Numbered from the stretch's first letter, positions 8,531 to 20,569 are shown. The stretch is 64,000 nt of DNA from DATAGF01 sp963813355 (GCA_963813355.1 CAWEYS010000017.1:1-64000); one strand, 5' to 3'. Numbers and translations are program-made. The notes: a model not told the origin generated them from the sequence alone.

Positions 8531-11138
8531 GTGCTCAGCATCGGACGACTCGGGGCGGGAAGCGCCGACTACTACCTGCGCGCGGTCGCCGCCGGAGCCG
8601 AGGACTACTACCTGCGCGAGGGCGAGGACCCTGGGCGCTGGCTGGGCGCCGGAGCGGAGGGCCTTGAGCTGGAGGGCCGGGTCGCCGGCGACGACCTGCG
8701 GGCGGTCCTGGATGGCCGCGATCCGGCCGACGGGGTCCAGCTGGTGCGCGGGCCCGGGCGGAAGCGCCCGGCGCACGCCCGGCTTTGACCTGACCTTCTC
8801 GGCGCCCAAGTCGGTCTCGCTGCTGGAAGCTCTTGGCCCCGATGACGTGCGCGCCGAGGTGGCAGACGCCCACCAGCGCGCGGTCGAGGCGGCGATGGCC
8901 TACCTCGAAGGGCAGGCCGCCTTCCTGCGCCGGGGTGCCAACGGCATCCAGCGCCTGCCCGCCACTGGCCTGGTGGCGTCCTCCTTCACCCACCACACCT
9001 CGCGGGCCGGGGATCCTGCCCTTCACAGCCACGTGCTGGTGGCCAATATGGCCCAGGACGCAGACGGACGCTTCGGGGCGCTTGATGGCCGGGCGATCTA
9101 CCGGCACGCCCAGACCGCCGGCTACCTCTACCAGGCAGAGCTGCGCCACCAGCTGGGCGCGCGCCTCGGCCTGGCCTTCGGGGAGGTCCGCAAGGGCGCC
9201 GCCGAGATCGAGGGGGTGCCGGCGCAGGTCCTGTGCGCCTTCTCGACCCGGCGCGCCGAGATCGAGCAGCGGATGGCTGAGCGCGGCGAGTCAAGCGCCC
9301 GCGCCGCCGAGGCGGCGGCCCTCGACACCCGCGCCTCCAAGGACTACGGGGTATCTGTCGAGCGTCTCCACGCCGACTGGGCCGCCCGGGCGGCAGAGGT
9401 CGGCTTCGCCGCGCGCGAGGTCGAGGCCTGCCTCTACCGCGCCTGGGAACGCGAGCCGGAGCCCCTTGATGCCGAGCGCCTGCTCGACGAGCTGGCGTTC
9501 CCGCTGGCCCTCACCCGCAAGGAGTCGAGCTTCAGCCGCCGCGAGGTCATCCGGACGCTCGCCGAGCGCTCCGGCTCATTGGGGGCCTGCGCGGTCGGTG
9601 AGCTGGCCGATCGCTTCCTGACCTCTGAGCGGGTCGTGGTACTGGCCCCCGAGCGCGAGCTGCCCGAGGCCCGATACACCACGCCCGAGCTGCTCCAGAC
9701 CGAGCGGCAGCTGCTGCAGGGCGGCCTCGAGCGCCAGGCAGAGGGCGCTGGGTTGGTCGATGACCGGATCGTGCAGGCGGTGCTAGCCGGCCGGCCCGAG
9801 CTGTCGGCCGAGCAAGCCGCGATGGTGCGCGGCCTGACCGAATCCGGCGACGGAATCCAGGTGGTGCTGGGGCGGGCCGGCTCGGGCAAGACCTACGCCC
9901 TCGAGCCGGCGCGGGCGGCCTGGGCGGCCGAGGGCTACCGGGTGATCGGCGCGGCCCTCTCTGCCCGGGCGGCTCAGGAGCTCCAGCGGGGCTCCGGGAT
10001 CGGCTCGACCACGCTGGCGCGCCTGCTCGTCGACTCAGCCGACCCGCCGCGCTCGCCCCTTGACGCCATGACCGTCGTGGTCGTCAACGAGGCCAGCATG
10101 GTGGGAACGCGCGACCTGGCCGAGCTGGCCCGCCACGCCGCCGAGGCCGGCGCCAAGCTGGTCCTGGTCGGCGACCACGCCCAGCTGCGCGAGATCGCCG
10201 CCGGAGGTTCGTTCCGGGCGCTGGCCGGGCGGTTGGGGGCGGTCGAGCTGGCCGAGAACCGCCGCCAGGAGCTCTCCTGGGAGCGCCAGGCCCTGCTGGA
10301 CATCCGCCAGGGTCGGGCCGCCGAGGCCGTGGCGGCCTACCACGACCACGGGCGTATCCAGGTGGCGCAGGACCCCATCGCGGCCCGGGCGGCCCTGGTG
10401 GCCGACTGGCTCGCCGCCCACCGGGCCGGCGAGCAGGCCCTCATGATCGTCCCGCGCCTTGACGATGCTCGCGAGCTGTCGCGACAGGCGCACGAGCTGC
10501 TGATGCAGGCCGGCGAGGTTGGCGGGCCAGCCCGCCAGCTGCCCGACGGCCCGGTCAGCGCGGGCGACCGGGTGATGGCGCTGCGAAACGACGGCGCCCT
10601 CGGGGTCCAGAACGGCATGCGCGCCACGGTGTTCGGGCTGGGGCGCGAGGGTGGCCTTCGGGTGGTGAGCGACCACGGGGCGATCATCGACCTTCCGGCC
10701 AGCTACCTGGCCGATGGCCACCTGACCTACGGCTATGCCATCACGGCCCACAAGGCCCAGGGGATGACCGTCGACCGTGCCTTCGTGCAGGCCTCCGCGG
10801 GCATCGACCGCCAGTGGGGCTATACGGCCCTGTCGCGGGCGCGCCTCGGGTCGCGCCTGTACCTGGCCGAGGTGCCTCCGGCGTTCGGCCGGGAGCGCGA
10901 TGATGTCGGTCCACAGCTCTCAGAGACCGGCCGTGACGGGGATGGGGGAAGGCGGCAGCGCGACGCGGCCGGCCGCCAGCGCATTGCGACCGGTCGCCGC
11001 CACATCCGGGCCGAGGAGGACCCGCTCGCGCGCCTGGCGCGCGACTTGGCCCGTGACGCGAGCCAGGAGGCCGCCCTGGAGCGCGTGATCGGCCGCGAGC
11101 GGCCCGGGCCCGAGCGCGGCCTTGGGCGAGGGCTCTAA
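8531..11138 (+). CDS. TrwC-type relaxase-helicase, one frameshift
   Basis: GTG at 8531 follows AAGGGG. The N-terminus has tyrosine-rich SADYYLRAVAAGAEDYYLRE, matching the catalytic end of TrwC/MobF relaxases; FDLTFSAPKSVSLLEAL and the histidine cluster GDPALHSHVLVANMAQ follow. A one-base shift lies between about 8755 and 8775. The second half is a RecD-like helicase with Walker A GRAGSGKT and a late ITAHKAQGMTVDRAF motif. The Walker B motif reads VVVVNEASMVG, with Asn where the family has Asp. The protein nicks oriT and leads the strand during conjugation. At about 870 residues it is near family length. No coupling protein or T4SS is nearby. Confidence 0.87.
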
Positions 11139-11501
11139 CCGGCCGGGCGCCGATGCGGCGGTCCCGCTCGACTCGGCCCGGGTGAGGTTGGCGTCGCCGG
11201 GAGCGGTGTTGACATCCGAGACGCGACGGCGGCAAGCGGCTCGTGCGCCGGCGTCGAGCGCACCGAAGCGCTTCGAGCTGCGGGCGGCGCGGGCGTCGTT
11301 GCCGGCGTCTCACACGCAGTCGCGAGGGTCAGGCGCCTGCGGAGCCCCGACCGAAGTATGGGAAGCCGAATGGAAAAGACCCCCGATGGCAGACGCGGCT
11401 ACCCCCGCGCAGCATGGGCGCGTCGGACGAGGCGTCTGTCCGGGCGTGAAGGGGAGGAACCGCCATGACGCCGCCGCCGCCCGACTCGAGAGGGAGACGG
11501 A
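11139..11501. other. 363-bp gap between relaxase and protease
   Basis: No frame here looks like a protein. The one structured item is the 31-bp sequence at 11358-11388 that recurs at 13783-13813 (separate entry). The region probably holds the promoter of the protease gene. Confidence 0.5.
11358..11388 (+). repeat. 31-bp recurring upstream element, copy 1
   Basis: Begins ATGGGAA, has ATGGAAA in the middle and GAC near the end, and matches 13783-13813 at 23 of 31 positions without gaps. It lies 114 bp before the protease start. Confidence 0.45.
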
Positions 11502-13762
11502 GTGTCCACGATGTCGAGACGACCTGGAAGGTCCAAGCGCCCCCGCCGGCGCCGGCTGGGTCTCGTCTCCCTCATCGCCCTTGCCGCCGTCGCCGGGCCC
11601 ACGGTTGTCGGCGCAGAAACGCCAACCGCATCCCCGGCCCCCAAGGAGCGGCCCTCCGTCGGCGCGCCCGCGAGAATCGCCCCCTCGCTGGCCGCCCGCC
11701 TCGGCGCGGACGGGCCGCTCCCCATCCTCGTCACCCTCCGCGACCAGGTGCGGGGCGGGAGCCACGCGGACGGGCCCGCTGAGCTGATCCGCTCGCTGCG
11801 GCGCACGGCCAGCCGCAGCCAGCCGGCCCTCCTCGCCCGCCTGCCGCGGCCGGCGCGCCGGCTGTGGCTCACCAACGCCCTGGCACTGCGGGCGAGCCCG
11901 GCCGAGATCCGCCGGCTCGCGCGCGATCCCGCCGTCGCCCGCATCGAGTACGACGCGCCCGTGCGGGTGCTCGGGCCGACGCGGCGGCCCCCGAGGCCGC
12001 CGCCCGGGCTCTTCGGCCGGGGCGACTGGGGCCTGGCGGCGATCGGCGCGCCGGCGGTCTGGCGCGACTACGGTCTCGACGGCAGCGGGGTGAGGGTGGG
12101 CTCGATCGACAGCGGCGTCAACGCCGACCACCCCGACATCGCCGGCAAGGTGGTCGCCTGGCGCGATTTCGCCGCCGGCCGCCCCGAGCCCTACGACGAC
12201 AACGGCCACGGCACCCACACGATCGGGACCATGATCGGCGGCGCCGCCGGCGGCGCCCCCATCGGGGTGGCCCCCGGGGCCAAGGTGGTGGTGGCCAAGG
12301 CCCTCGACCGCCACGGCGACGCCACCCTCAGCACGCTCATGGCCGCCTGCGAGTGGATCGCCGATCCGGACGGCGACCCCGCCACCGCCGACGCCCCCAG
12401 CGTCGTCAACGCCTCCTGGGGGGCGCCCAGCGCCGCCGGCACCCGGCTGCGCCCGATCATCGCGCGCTGGCGCGCAGCTGGGGATCGTGCCGGTCTTCGC
12501 CGCCGGCAACACCGGGCGCAGCGTGAGCGCTCCGGCGGTCTACCCCGAGGCCCTGGCGGTGGGGGCCCTGGGCCCCCGCGGACGCGTCGCCCGCTTCTCG
12601 AGCCGGGAGCCGGGCGCCGCCCAGGCAGGGACGCTGGTGGGCCTCGGCCCTCGGGGGGGACGGGCAAGCCCGACCTCGCCGCCCCCGGAGTCGAGATCGC
12701 CTCGAGCGTGCCCGGGGGGGCCTGGGCCAGCCTGAGCGGCACCTCCATGGCGGCGCCCCACGTGGCCGGGGCGATCGCGCTGCTGGCCCAGGCCGACCCC
12801 GCCCTCGGGCCCTCCGCGATCGAGATGATCCTGCGGCGCACCGCGCGCGGGCTCGGGCCCGCCGGCGCCGACGGGCGCGGCGGCGCCGGCGCCCTCGACG
12901 CCCGCGCCGCCGTGGCGGCGGTGCTCGGCGCGCGCGCCGCGCGCCCCGAGCTGTCGCTGATCGCGACGCCCCCCGCCCTGACCCATCGCGCCGAGCTCAC
13001 CTTCGCGCTCGAGAGCGGCGGGGCGCCGCTCGCGGTCTGGCTCGACGGCGCCCGCCTGGCGGGCCTCGGGAACGGCCCCTTCGTGCGGGTGCCGGTGGGG
13101 ACGCCCGGGCGCCACACCGTGACCATCGCCGCCCTCGATCGGGCCGGCGCCGTCCTCGACGCGCGGCGCCACTCCTTCCCGGTGACGATCGACCGCCGCG
13201 GCCCCGGCTGGAGCTGGACCTGCGTCGCGGCAGCCTGCTGCAGATCGACTACCGCGCCCGCGCCGCCGACGCGGTTGCCGGGCTGGCCCGCGGGTCGCTG
13301 CGGGTGCGGCTCAGCGAGAGCCCCGGCCTGCGCGGCGCCCCGGCGGGGAGCCACACCTTCGTCCGCCCGGGGCCCTACTGGGTCGAGGCCGAGGTCGCCG
13401 ACCGGGCCGGCAACGTGCGCCGCATCCGGCGAATCCTCTCCTGGCCGGCGGCGCCCGTCGCGCGGCGCCTTGCCTGGAACGACGCGGTCATCAACCTGCG
13501 GGTGCCCTTCCTCATGGCCAGGCGGCACCGGCACTTCGACGGCCACTACCGGACAAGCTCCCGACTGGCCCGGCTCCTGACGGCCAACTGCGAGCCGCGG
13601 GTCTTCGTCGCGCTGCCGACGCCGAGCTCGCGGCCCCCGGCCGGCGCCGTCGGCGTCTGGAGCGACGGGCGCACGCGGGTGCTCCTCGCGACCGAGCGAG
13701 CGGGCCGCCGCTACGTCATGGAGGACCGGGACGGCCGGGTGAGCACGGGGGTGCGGCGCTAG
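11502..13762 (+). CDS. secreted subtilisin-like (S8) serine protease, three frameshifts
   Basis: GTG at 11502 follows AGGGAG. The product has a signal peptide, an I9-like propeptide region (PILVTLRDQV) and the S8 catalytic domain: Asp in VGSIDSGVNADHPD, His in DNGHGTHTIGT, the oxyanion Asn region VFAAGNTG, and Ser in SGTSMAAPHVAGA. C-terminal to it lie two beta-rich modules (HRAELTFALESGGAPLAVWL; PGPYWVEAEVADRAGNVRR). The frame shifts near 12471, in a seven-G run at 12653-12659, and near 13208. All three breaks restore clean subtilisin sequence, so they look like sequence errors rather than decay. It probably degrades external protein; inside the mobile element it sits just upstream of a signalling cluster. 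Confidence 0.82.
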
Positions 13763-13782
13763 CCGCCGCCCAGGAAGCTCGA

Positions 13783-13813
13783 ATGGGAACCGAGATGGAA
13801 AGGACTTCCCATG
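13783..13813 (+). repeat. 31-bp recurring upstream element, copy 2, with hairpin
   Basis: Matches 11358-11388 at 23 of 31 positions. In this copy ATGGGAA (13783-13789) and TTCCCAT (13806-13812) also form a 7-bp inverted repeat. It lies after the protease stop and about 280 bp before the sensor kinase start. Confidence 0.45.
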
Positions 13814-14089
13814 CGAGGGCGGCTCCGGCGACCTAGCGTGAGCGTCGACCGGAACGCGTCGAGGAGGACCGTCGTGAACGGCCAGCACGGCGAGCGGGAG
13901 CGCCAGGCCCCGGTCTGGGACCTCCGCCCAGCCGCGGGGTGGGGCGAGTACGTGGCCAGCCGAGAGCGCTTCCTCGCCCTGCTTGGCAGCCCAGTCCGCG
14001 TCGTGGAGGGCGGCCCGCCGATTGCCGGCGCGAGCCATCGGAGGCTACGCTCGCCCCCAGGCCGGCCAGGGCGAAGGAGCCCGGTCGCA

Positions 14090-16149
<2,060 letters not shown>

Positions 16150-16153
16150 GCCG

Positions 16154-16531
16154 ATGGCCGGCCAGCTCGTGATGATCGTGGACGACAACGAGCTGAACCT
16201 GAAGCTGCTGCGGGACGTGCTCCGCTTCGAGGGCTACCGGACGGTCGAGGCGACGACAGGCGCGTCGGCCCTCGCCCTCGCCGCCGACGACCCGCCGGAC
16301 GTGGTTCTCATGGACATCGGCCTCCCGGACCAGAGCGGCGTCGAGGCCATGCACCGGCTGCGCGCGGACCCCGCCACCCGGACGACGCCGGTGCTCGCGG
16401 TGACCGCGTCCGCGATGGTGGGCGACCGCGAGCGCCTGATGGCGGCCGGCTTCGACGACTACCTCGCAAAGCCGATCCGCACGCGCGAGCTCGTCGAGCG
16501 GGTGCGTCGCCTGTGCGAGCGGGGGGCATGA
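16154..16531 (+). CDS. single-domain response regulator (CheY/DivK-like)
   Basis: ATG at 16154, four bases after the kinase stop. The 125-residue protein is only a receiver domain: acidic pocket in MIVDDNELNLKLL, phospho-accepting Asp in VVLMDIGLPDQSG, Thr/Ser in AVTASAM and Lys in YLAKPIRTRELVE. With no output domain it must work by protein contacts, for example passing phosphate between the upstream kinase and the downstream regulator. Its stop overlaps the start of the next gene (ATGA). Confidence 0.9.
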   Translation: MAGQLVMIVDDNELNLKLLRDVLRFEGYRTVEATTGASALALAADDPPDVVLMDIGLPDQSGVEAMHRLRADPATRTTPVLAVTASAMVGDRERLMAAGFDDYLAKPIRTRELVERVRRLCERGA

Positions 16532-17847
16532 GCCGCCCGCCCCGCATCTTGGCCGTGGACGACGACCCGGCCAATGTGCGCCTGCTCGAGGCCGTACTCG
16601 AACCCGAGGGGTACGAGGTGCTTGGGAAAGGATCCGGCGAGGAGGCCCTCAGGGCCGTCGCGGCCGCGGAGCCGGACGTCGTCGTGCTCGACATCCTGAT
16701 GCCGGGGATGGATGGCTATGAGGTGTGCCGACGCCTTCGCGCGCAAGAGGCCACCCAGGCGCTTCCGATCCTCCTGATCACCGCCGGCGGCGAGCAGCAA
16801 AAGGTGGGCGCGCTCGAGGCCGGAGCCGACGACTTCATCACCAAGCCCTTCGACCGCGCCGAGCTTCTGGCACGTGTCCGCTCGCTGCTGCGGATCAAGC
16901 GATACCAGGACACCGCGCGAGCCCAGGCGGCCGAGCTCGCCGAGCTGAACCGGACTCTGGAGGCCCGGGTGGCCGGGCAGGTCACGCAGCTCGAGCGCCT
17001 CGGAGGGTTGCGGAGGTTTCTTCCGCGGCAGCTGGCCGACCTGATCCTCTCCGCCGGCGATGAGGCCGTCCTGGAGAGCCACCGCGCCGAGATCGCGTTG
17101 GTGTGCGCCCGCCTCCGGGGCTTCCCGGCGTTCTCGGAGCGCGCGGAGCCAGAGGAGGTGATGGACGTGCTGCGCGAGTTTCACGGCGGCGTCGGGGCCT
17201 TGATCGAGCGTGCGGGCGCCACGGTGGGCTCGCTCACAGGGAATGGGCTGGTGGTGTTCCTCAACGACCCGCTGACCTGCGACGAGCCGGCCTGGAGGGC
17301 GGTCGCTCTCGCCGTGGCGATGCGCGATCTGGTCGGTCGATTGGGCGCTGGGTGGCAACGCCGTGGTCACGAGCTGTCGTACGCCGCCGGGGTGGCCCTC
17401 GGCTACGCCACGGTCGGGCGAATGGGCTTCGAGGGCCGCTGGGAGTACGGGCCAGTCGGCCCCGTGGTGCACCTCGCGGAGGGGCTCGCGGCGGCGGCGC
17501 ACCCGGGGCAGGTGCTGGTGAGCTCACGATGCCACGCCCAGGTCGAAGCCCGGGTTGCCGGCGAGCCGGTCGACGACGTGTTCCTCGACGGCGCCGCCGC
17601 GCCGGTCTCTGCGGTGGCCGTGCTTGCGATCCAGGGCGGGCTCACCGCGCCTGGCGAGCTGACGCCGCGAGAGGTCGAGGTGCTGCGACTGGTAACCGAC
17701 GGCCTCTCAAACCGCGCCATCGCCGAGCGTCTTGTGATCAGTGAGAAGACGGTGATCCGGCACGTCTCGAACATCTTCATGAAGCTGGACGTACACAACC
17801 GCGCGGAGGCCACGCGACTTGCGGTCGAGCGCGGACTCCTCCTCTGA
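16528..17847 (+). CDS. receiver / degenerate cyclase-homology / LuxR response regulator
   Basis: ATG at 16528 overlaps the previous stop. Three modules: a receiver (LAVDDDPANVRLLEAVL; Asp in VVVLDILMPGMDGYE; KPFDRAELL) at residues 1-120; a coiled coil; a class III nucleotidyl cyclase homology domain (about 170-350, RGFPAFSERAEPEEVMDVLR, GVALGYATVGRMGFEGRWEY); and a LuxR-type helix-turn-helix (LTPREVEVLRLVTDGLSNRA, ISEKTVIRHVSNIFMKL) at the end. The cyclase part lacks both metal-binding aspartates: the usual D of the D-x-x-GF stretch is Ala in CARLRGF and the G-D-G is GNG. It is therefore probably a binding or dimerisation domain. It should act as a DNA-binding regulator controlled by the upstream kinase. 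Confidence 0.85.
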   Translation: MSRPPRILAVDDDPANVRLLEAVLEPEGYEVLGKGSGEEALRAVAAAEPDVVVLDILMPGMDGYEVCRRLRAQEATQALPILLITAGGEQQKVGALEAGADDFITKPFDRAELLARVRSLLRIKRYQDTARAQAAELAELNRTLEARVAGQVTQLERLGGLRRFLPRQLADLILSAGDEAVLESHRAEIALVCARLRGFPAFSERAEPEEVMDVLREFHGGVGALIERAGATVGSLTGNGLVVFLNDPLTCDEPAWRAVALAVAMRDLVGRLGAGWQRRGHELSYAAGVALGYATVGRMGFEGRWEYGPVGPVVHLAEGLAAAAHPGQVLVSSRCHAQVEARVAGEPVDDVFLDGAAAPVSAVAVLAIQGGLTAPGELTPREVEVLRLVTDGLSNRAIAERLVISEKTVIRHVSNIFMKLDVHNRAEATRLAVERGLLL

Positions 17848-17874
17848 GTCACAGGCGCGCCAGCAGCTGGGCAC

Positions 17875-17902
17875 GGACCATTCTGGGACCAAACTGGGAC
17901 CA
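17875..17902. repeat. GGACCA direct repeats, candidate integrase arm sites (right)
   Basis: GGACCA occurs at 17875, 17886 and 17897, three copies spaced exactly 11 bp, 94 bp inside the right att copy. The spacing equals that of the pair at the left end, as expected for paired arm-type integrase sites. Confidence 0.55.
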
Positions 17903-17956
17903 AAATGGCCTCCGGCGGCGATTTCTGTCGTTTCGTGACGTCGGCGTCGCAACGAG

Positions 17957-17984
17957 CGAAACCCCCGCTTGAGCAGGGGTTTCG
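17957..17984 (-). terminator. hairpin terminator of tRNA-Glu
   Basis: CGAAACCCC (17957-17965) pairs with GGGGTTTCG (17976-17984) around a ten-base loop, just downstream of the leftward tRNA-Glu. It lies inside the element, so the element seems to supply the tRNA terminator. Confidence 0.6.
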
Positions 17985-17996
17985 TGGGCGTTGAGG

Positions 17997-18041
17997 GGAA
18001 TGCCCCCAACGGGATTCGAACCCGTGCCGCCGCCTTGAAAG
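17997..18041 (-). repeat. attachment site, tRNA-proximal copy
   Basis: Identical over 45 bp to 6049-6093. It includes the 3' half of the complete tRNA-Glu gene plus four bases beyond it, so integration restores a working tRNA. Confidence 0.92.
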
Positions 18042-18073
18042 GGCGGTGTCCTGGGCCGCTAGACGATGGGGGC
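18001..18073 (-). tRNA. tRNA-Glu (anticodon UUC)
   Basis: On the minus strand the gene begins GCCCCCATCGTCTAGCGG and folds into a standard cloverleaf: acceptor GCCCCC pairs with GGGGGC, the anticodon stem CCGCC/GGCGG holds the loop CTTTCAA with anticodon TTC, and the T arm contains GGTTCGAATCC. CCA is not encoded. Its 3' half is the integration target of the element. Confidence 0.96.
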
Positions 18074-18185
18074 GTGGACAAAAGCAGAGGGGCCCGGGAT
18101 GGCTCGCGCGCCGTCCCGGGCCCCCGGTGGCAGCAGTGGATTGCTGAGGGGCGCGGTTGAGCTCCCCTTCGCTGCCGCTTGCGCG

Positions 18186-18249
18186 TAGGGGCGCGCCCCT
18201 AGCTACTGCCACCTCCACTGGTGCTATGCAATAGGACCACCTCCTTTCC
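18186..18249 (-). other. mini-ORF with perfect Shine-Dalgarno and 16-bp palindrome
   Basis: On the minus strand GGAAAGGAGGTGG (18237-18249) is followed by TTG at 18231, a ten-codon frame reading MHSTSGGGSS, and TAG at 18199-18201. The stop is part of the perfect palindrome TAGGGGCGCGCCCCTA (18186-18201). Further downstream another hairpin can form around 18146-18170. It lies 125 bp before tRNA-Glu in the same direction. It may be a leader peptide or structured RNA; no family recognised. Confidence 0.35.
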
Positions 18250-18328
18250 GTGGTGAGAAGACGATAGCGATGCGGGCGGCCGGCGGTCCAGGTGGGCCGC
18301 GCGCGGTTCGGCCGAGGGGGGGCGGGGG

Positions 18329-18334
18329 TAGGGT
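18329..18334 (+). promoter_or_regulatory. -10 box of a leaderless start
   Basis: TAGGGT is followed by exactly six bases and then the GTG start at 18341, leaving no room for a ribosome site. Confidence 0.6.
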
Positions 18335-18340
18335 CAGCGC

Positions 18341-19730
18341 GTGTCCGACGTCGACCTGATCGTCATCGGCGCCGGCATGGCCGGGATGAACGCGGCGGCC
18401 CGCGCGTCGGAGGCCGAGGCCAGCGTCGCGGTGGTCGAGCGCGACCGGGTCGGGGGGACCTGCCCCATCCGCGGCTGCATCCCGAGCAAGGCCCTGATCC
18501 GCAGCGCCGAGGTCGCCCACGAGGTCCGGGGGGCGGCCGAGTACGGCGTCCGGGTGGACGGGTTCTCGGTGGACGTCGGAGCCGTGATCGGCCGCGTCCA
18601 GGCGATCGTGGACAAGGGCGCCTCGGGTGCCCGCTCCTGGCTCGAGTCGCTGCCCGGCGTCCGGCTGCACATGGGGGAGGCGCGCTTCGAGGAGCCCGGG
18701 GTGGTGACCGTCGGACGGCGCGCGGCTGCGCGCGCCGCGGGTCGTCATCGCGACCGGCGCCTCGCCCCGGCCGCTGCCCATCCCCGGGCTGGCGGAGGCC
18801 GGCTACCTCACGAGCGACGACGTCCTGACGCTGCGCGAGCTGCCGCAGCGCCTGCTGGTGATCGGCGCCGGTCCGGTGGGGCTGGAGCTCGGCCAGGCGC
18901 TCTCGCGGCTGGGCTCGCGCGTGACGATGGTCGAGGTGGCCGACCGCCTTCTGCCGGCGGGAGAGCCGGAGGTCGGCGAGGCCCTGGCCGAGCTGCTGGC
19001 CGGCGAGGGGATCGAGCTGCTGCTGGGCGCCGAGATCGCCCGGGTCGGGACGCGCCCGGGCGGTGGCCCGCGACTGGTGGCGCAGCACGAGGGGCGGACG
19101 CGGGAGCTGGACGGCGACGCGATCCTCCTCGGCGCCGGCCGTGGCCCGGAGGTCGAGCCGCTGCGCCTTCCGGCGGCCGGCGTCGAGGGCGGCCCGAAGG
19201 GGATCCCCGTGGACGCGCGCCTGCGCACCTCGCAGGCCGGCCACTTCGCGGCGGGCGACGTCCTCGGCCCGCCGTTCGGGGCCTTCACGCCGACGGCCCG
19301 CCGGCTGGGGCGCGAGGCGGTCGACAACGCCCTCGACATCGACCCCCACGACGTGAGCCGCGACGACGGCCCCAGGGCCGTCTTCACCGACCCCGAGGCG
19401 GTGACCATCGGGCTCACCGAGGCGCAGGCGCGCGAGGCCGGCCACGACGTCGGCGTCGCGACCTCCGGCTTCTCGGGCGGCAAGGCCCGCGCATGGGGGC
19501 AGGAGCGGGGCGTGGTCAAGGCGGTGGTCGACCGCGCCTCACGGCGGATCCTCGGCGCCCACGTGCTCGCCTACCACGCCGCCGACCTGATCCACCCGGT
19601 GGCGGTGGCGATGCAGGCCGGCGGCGCCGACCCGCTGCTCGACGCGATCCACATCCACCCCACCCTCGGCGAGCCGGTGCAGCGGGCGGTGCGGAGCGCG
19701 CTCGTCCGGCGCGCTCAGGCCTCGGCCTGA
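18341..19730 (+). CDS. class I pyridine nucleotide-disulfide oxidoreductase, one frameshift
   Basis: GTG at 18341. FAD-binding GxGxxG in VIGAGMAGMNAAARA, redox-active cysteines in GGTCPIRGCIPSKALIRS, NAD(P)H-binding VIGAGPVGLELGQALSRLG, the FAD segment AAGDVLGPP and the C-terminal dimer region HIHPTLGEPVQRA with the catalytic His. This is the dihydrolipoamide dehydrogenase / mercuric reductase / glutathione reductase fold. The frame breaks near 18725 in a GC-rich stretch and resumes as VVIATGASPRPLPIPGL. Substrate not determined; no lipoyl enzyme or mer gene is adjacent. It runs head-on into the hydrolase gene, with 16 bp of overlap. Confidence 0.82.
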
Positions 19731-20381
19731 AAGCGGTCGACCTCGTCGCCCACGAGGCGCCGCCACTCCGCCGCTCGGGGCAGGGGGATCTGGGTGCGCC
19801 GCGGGCCCGGGAGCGCGATCGCGTGGGTCGCGCCGCAGATGAGGCGGTAGCTCGCCGCGATGCCGAGCGCGCGCATCCGCTCCACGCCGCGGCGCGACTC
19901 GCGCGGCGACACGCCGAACGGGCCCATGTCGACGCTGCCGTGGATGACGGCCGCCCGCCGGCCGACGAGGCCCTCGACGCCCATCTCGGCCGGGCAGCCA
20001 GGGGGCGAGGCCGATGAACGCGCTGACCGATGGGTGCCCGGCGACGGCCAGCGAGACCGCGCCCCCCATCGAGTAGCCGAGCAGCGCGATCGGCCGTCCG
20101 CCGCGCCCGTCCACCGCGTCGAGCGCCGCCCGCGGCGTCCTCGATGCACGCGTCGAGGTGCCGCCACGAGCGGACGCGGTAGCGGACCTCGTAGAAGGCC
20201 AGCCTCGGCCGCGCCGGCGCCAGCCGGCGCACCAGCCAGTCGACCGACGTGCTCCAGCTCGCCCGGGCTCGCCCGCTTGACGCCGCCGTTCAGGCAGAGC
20301 ACCGCCGGCGCGTCCTCCGGGCCCGGTGCGGCGCATCGCGGCCCCGGTGCCGAGGACGAGCGGCGTCGCGTGGAGGGGCAC
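19715..20381 (-). CDS. alpha/beta hydrolase, at least four frameshifts
   Basis: GTG at 20381 follows TATCGT by seven bases (leaderless style). Joined frames give MPLHATPLVLGTGAA, AVLCLNGGVKRASPGELEHV, WLVRRLAPARPRLAFYEVRY, then the nucleophile elbow IALLGYSMGGAVSLAV, Asp in VIHGSVDMGPFG and His in ICGATHAIALPG. This is a complete catalytic triad of a small alpha/beta hydrolase (dienelactone-hydrolase/lysophospholipase size). Breaks near 20330, 20253, 20130 and 19995 are the densest in the window. If they are real the gene is dead; if they are errors it is an ordinary hydrolase. Substrate unknown. Confidence 0.65.
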
Positions 20382-20569
20382 CCCAGCGACGATACAGCCG
20401 GCCCGGATCGCCCCGCCCCCGTGGCGGCCGGGCGATCCGGGCCTGGCCTCAGGCCGTCCGCGGCGCAGCGTCAGGGCGCCGAGCCCGAGGGAGCCGACCG
20501 TGACCAGAACGACGATCACCACGTCCAGCGCGAAGTCCGCGCCGAGCGAGCCTGCTCGTCGCGAGGCCG

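Noticed and set aside
11300..11501. A possible riboswitch before the protease gene
   Set aside because: The 31-bp recurring element was considered as part of a c-di-GMP aptamer, but the conserved aptamer sequences and pairing are not there.
18232..18248. Plus-strand resemblance to the 3' tail of 16S rRNA
   Set aside because: The match is limited to the anti-Shine-Dalgarno complement. No upstream 16S sequence is present, so it is the ribosome site of the minus-strand mini-ORF read backwards.
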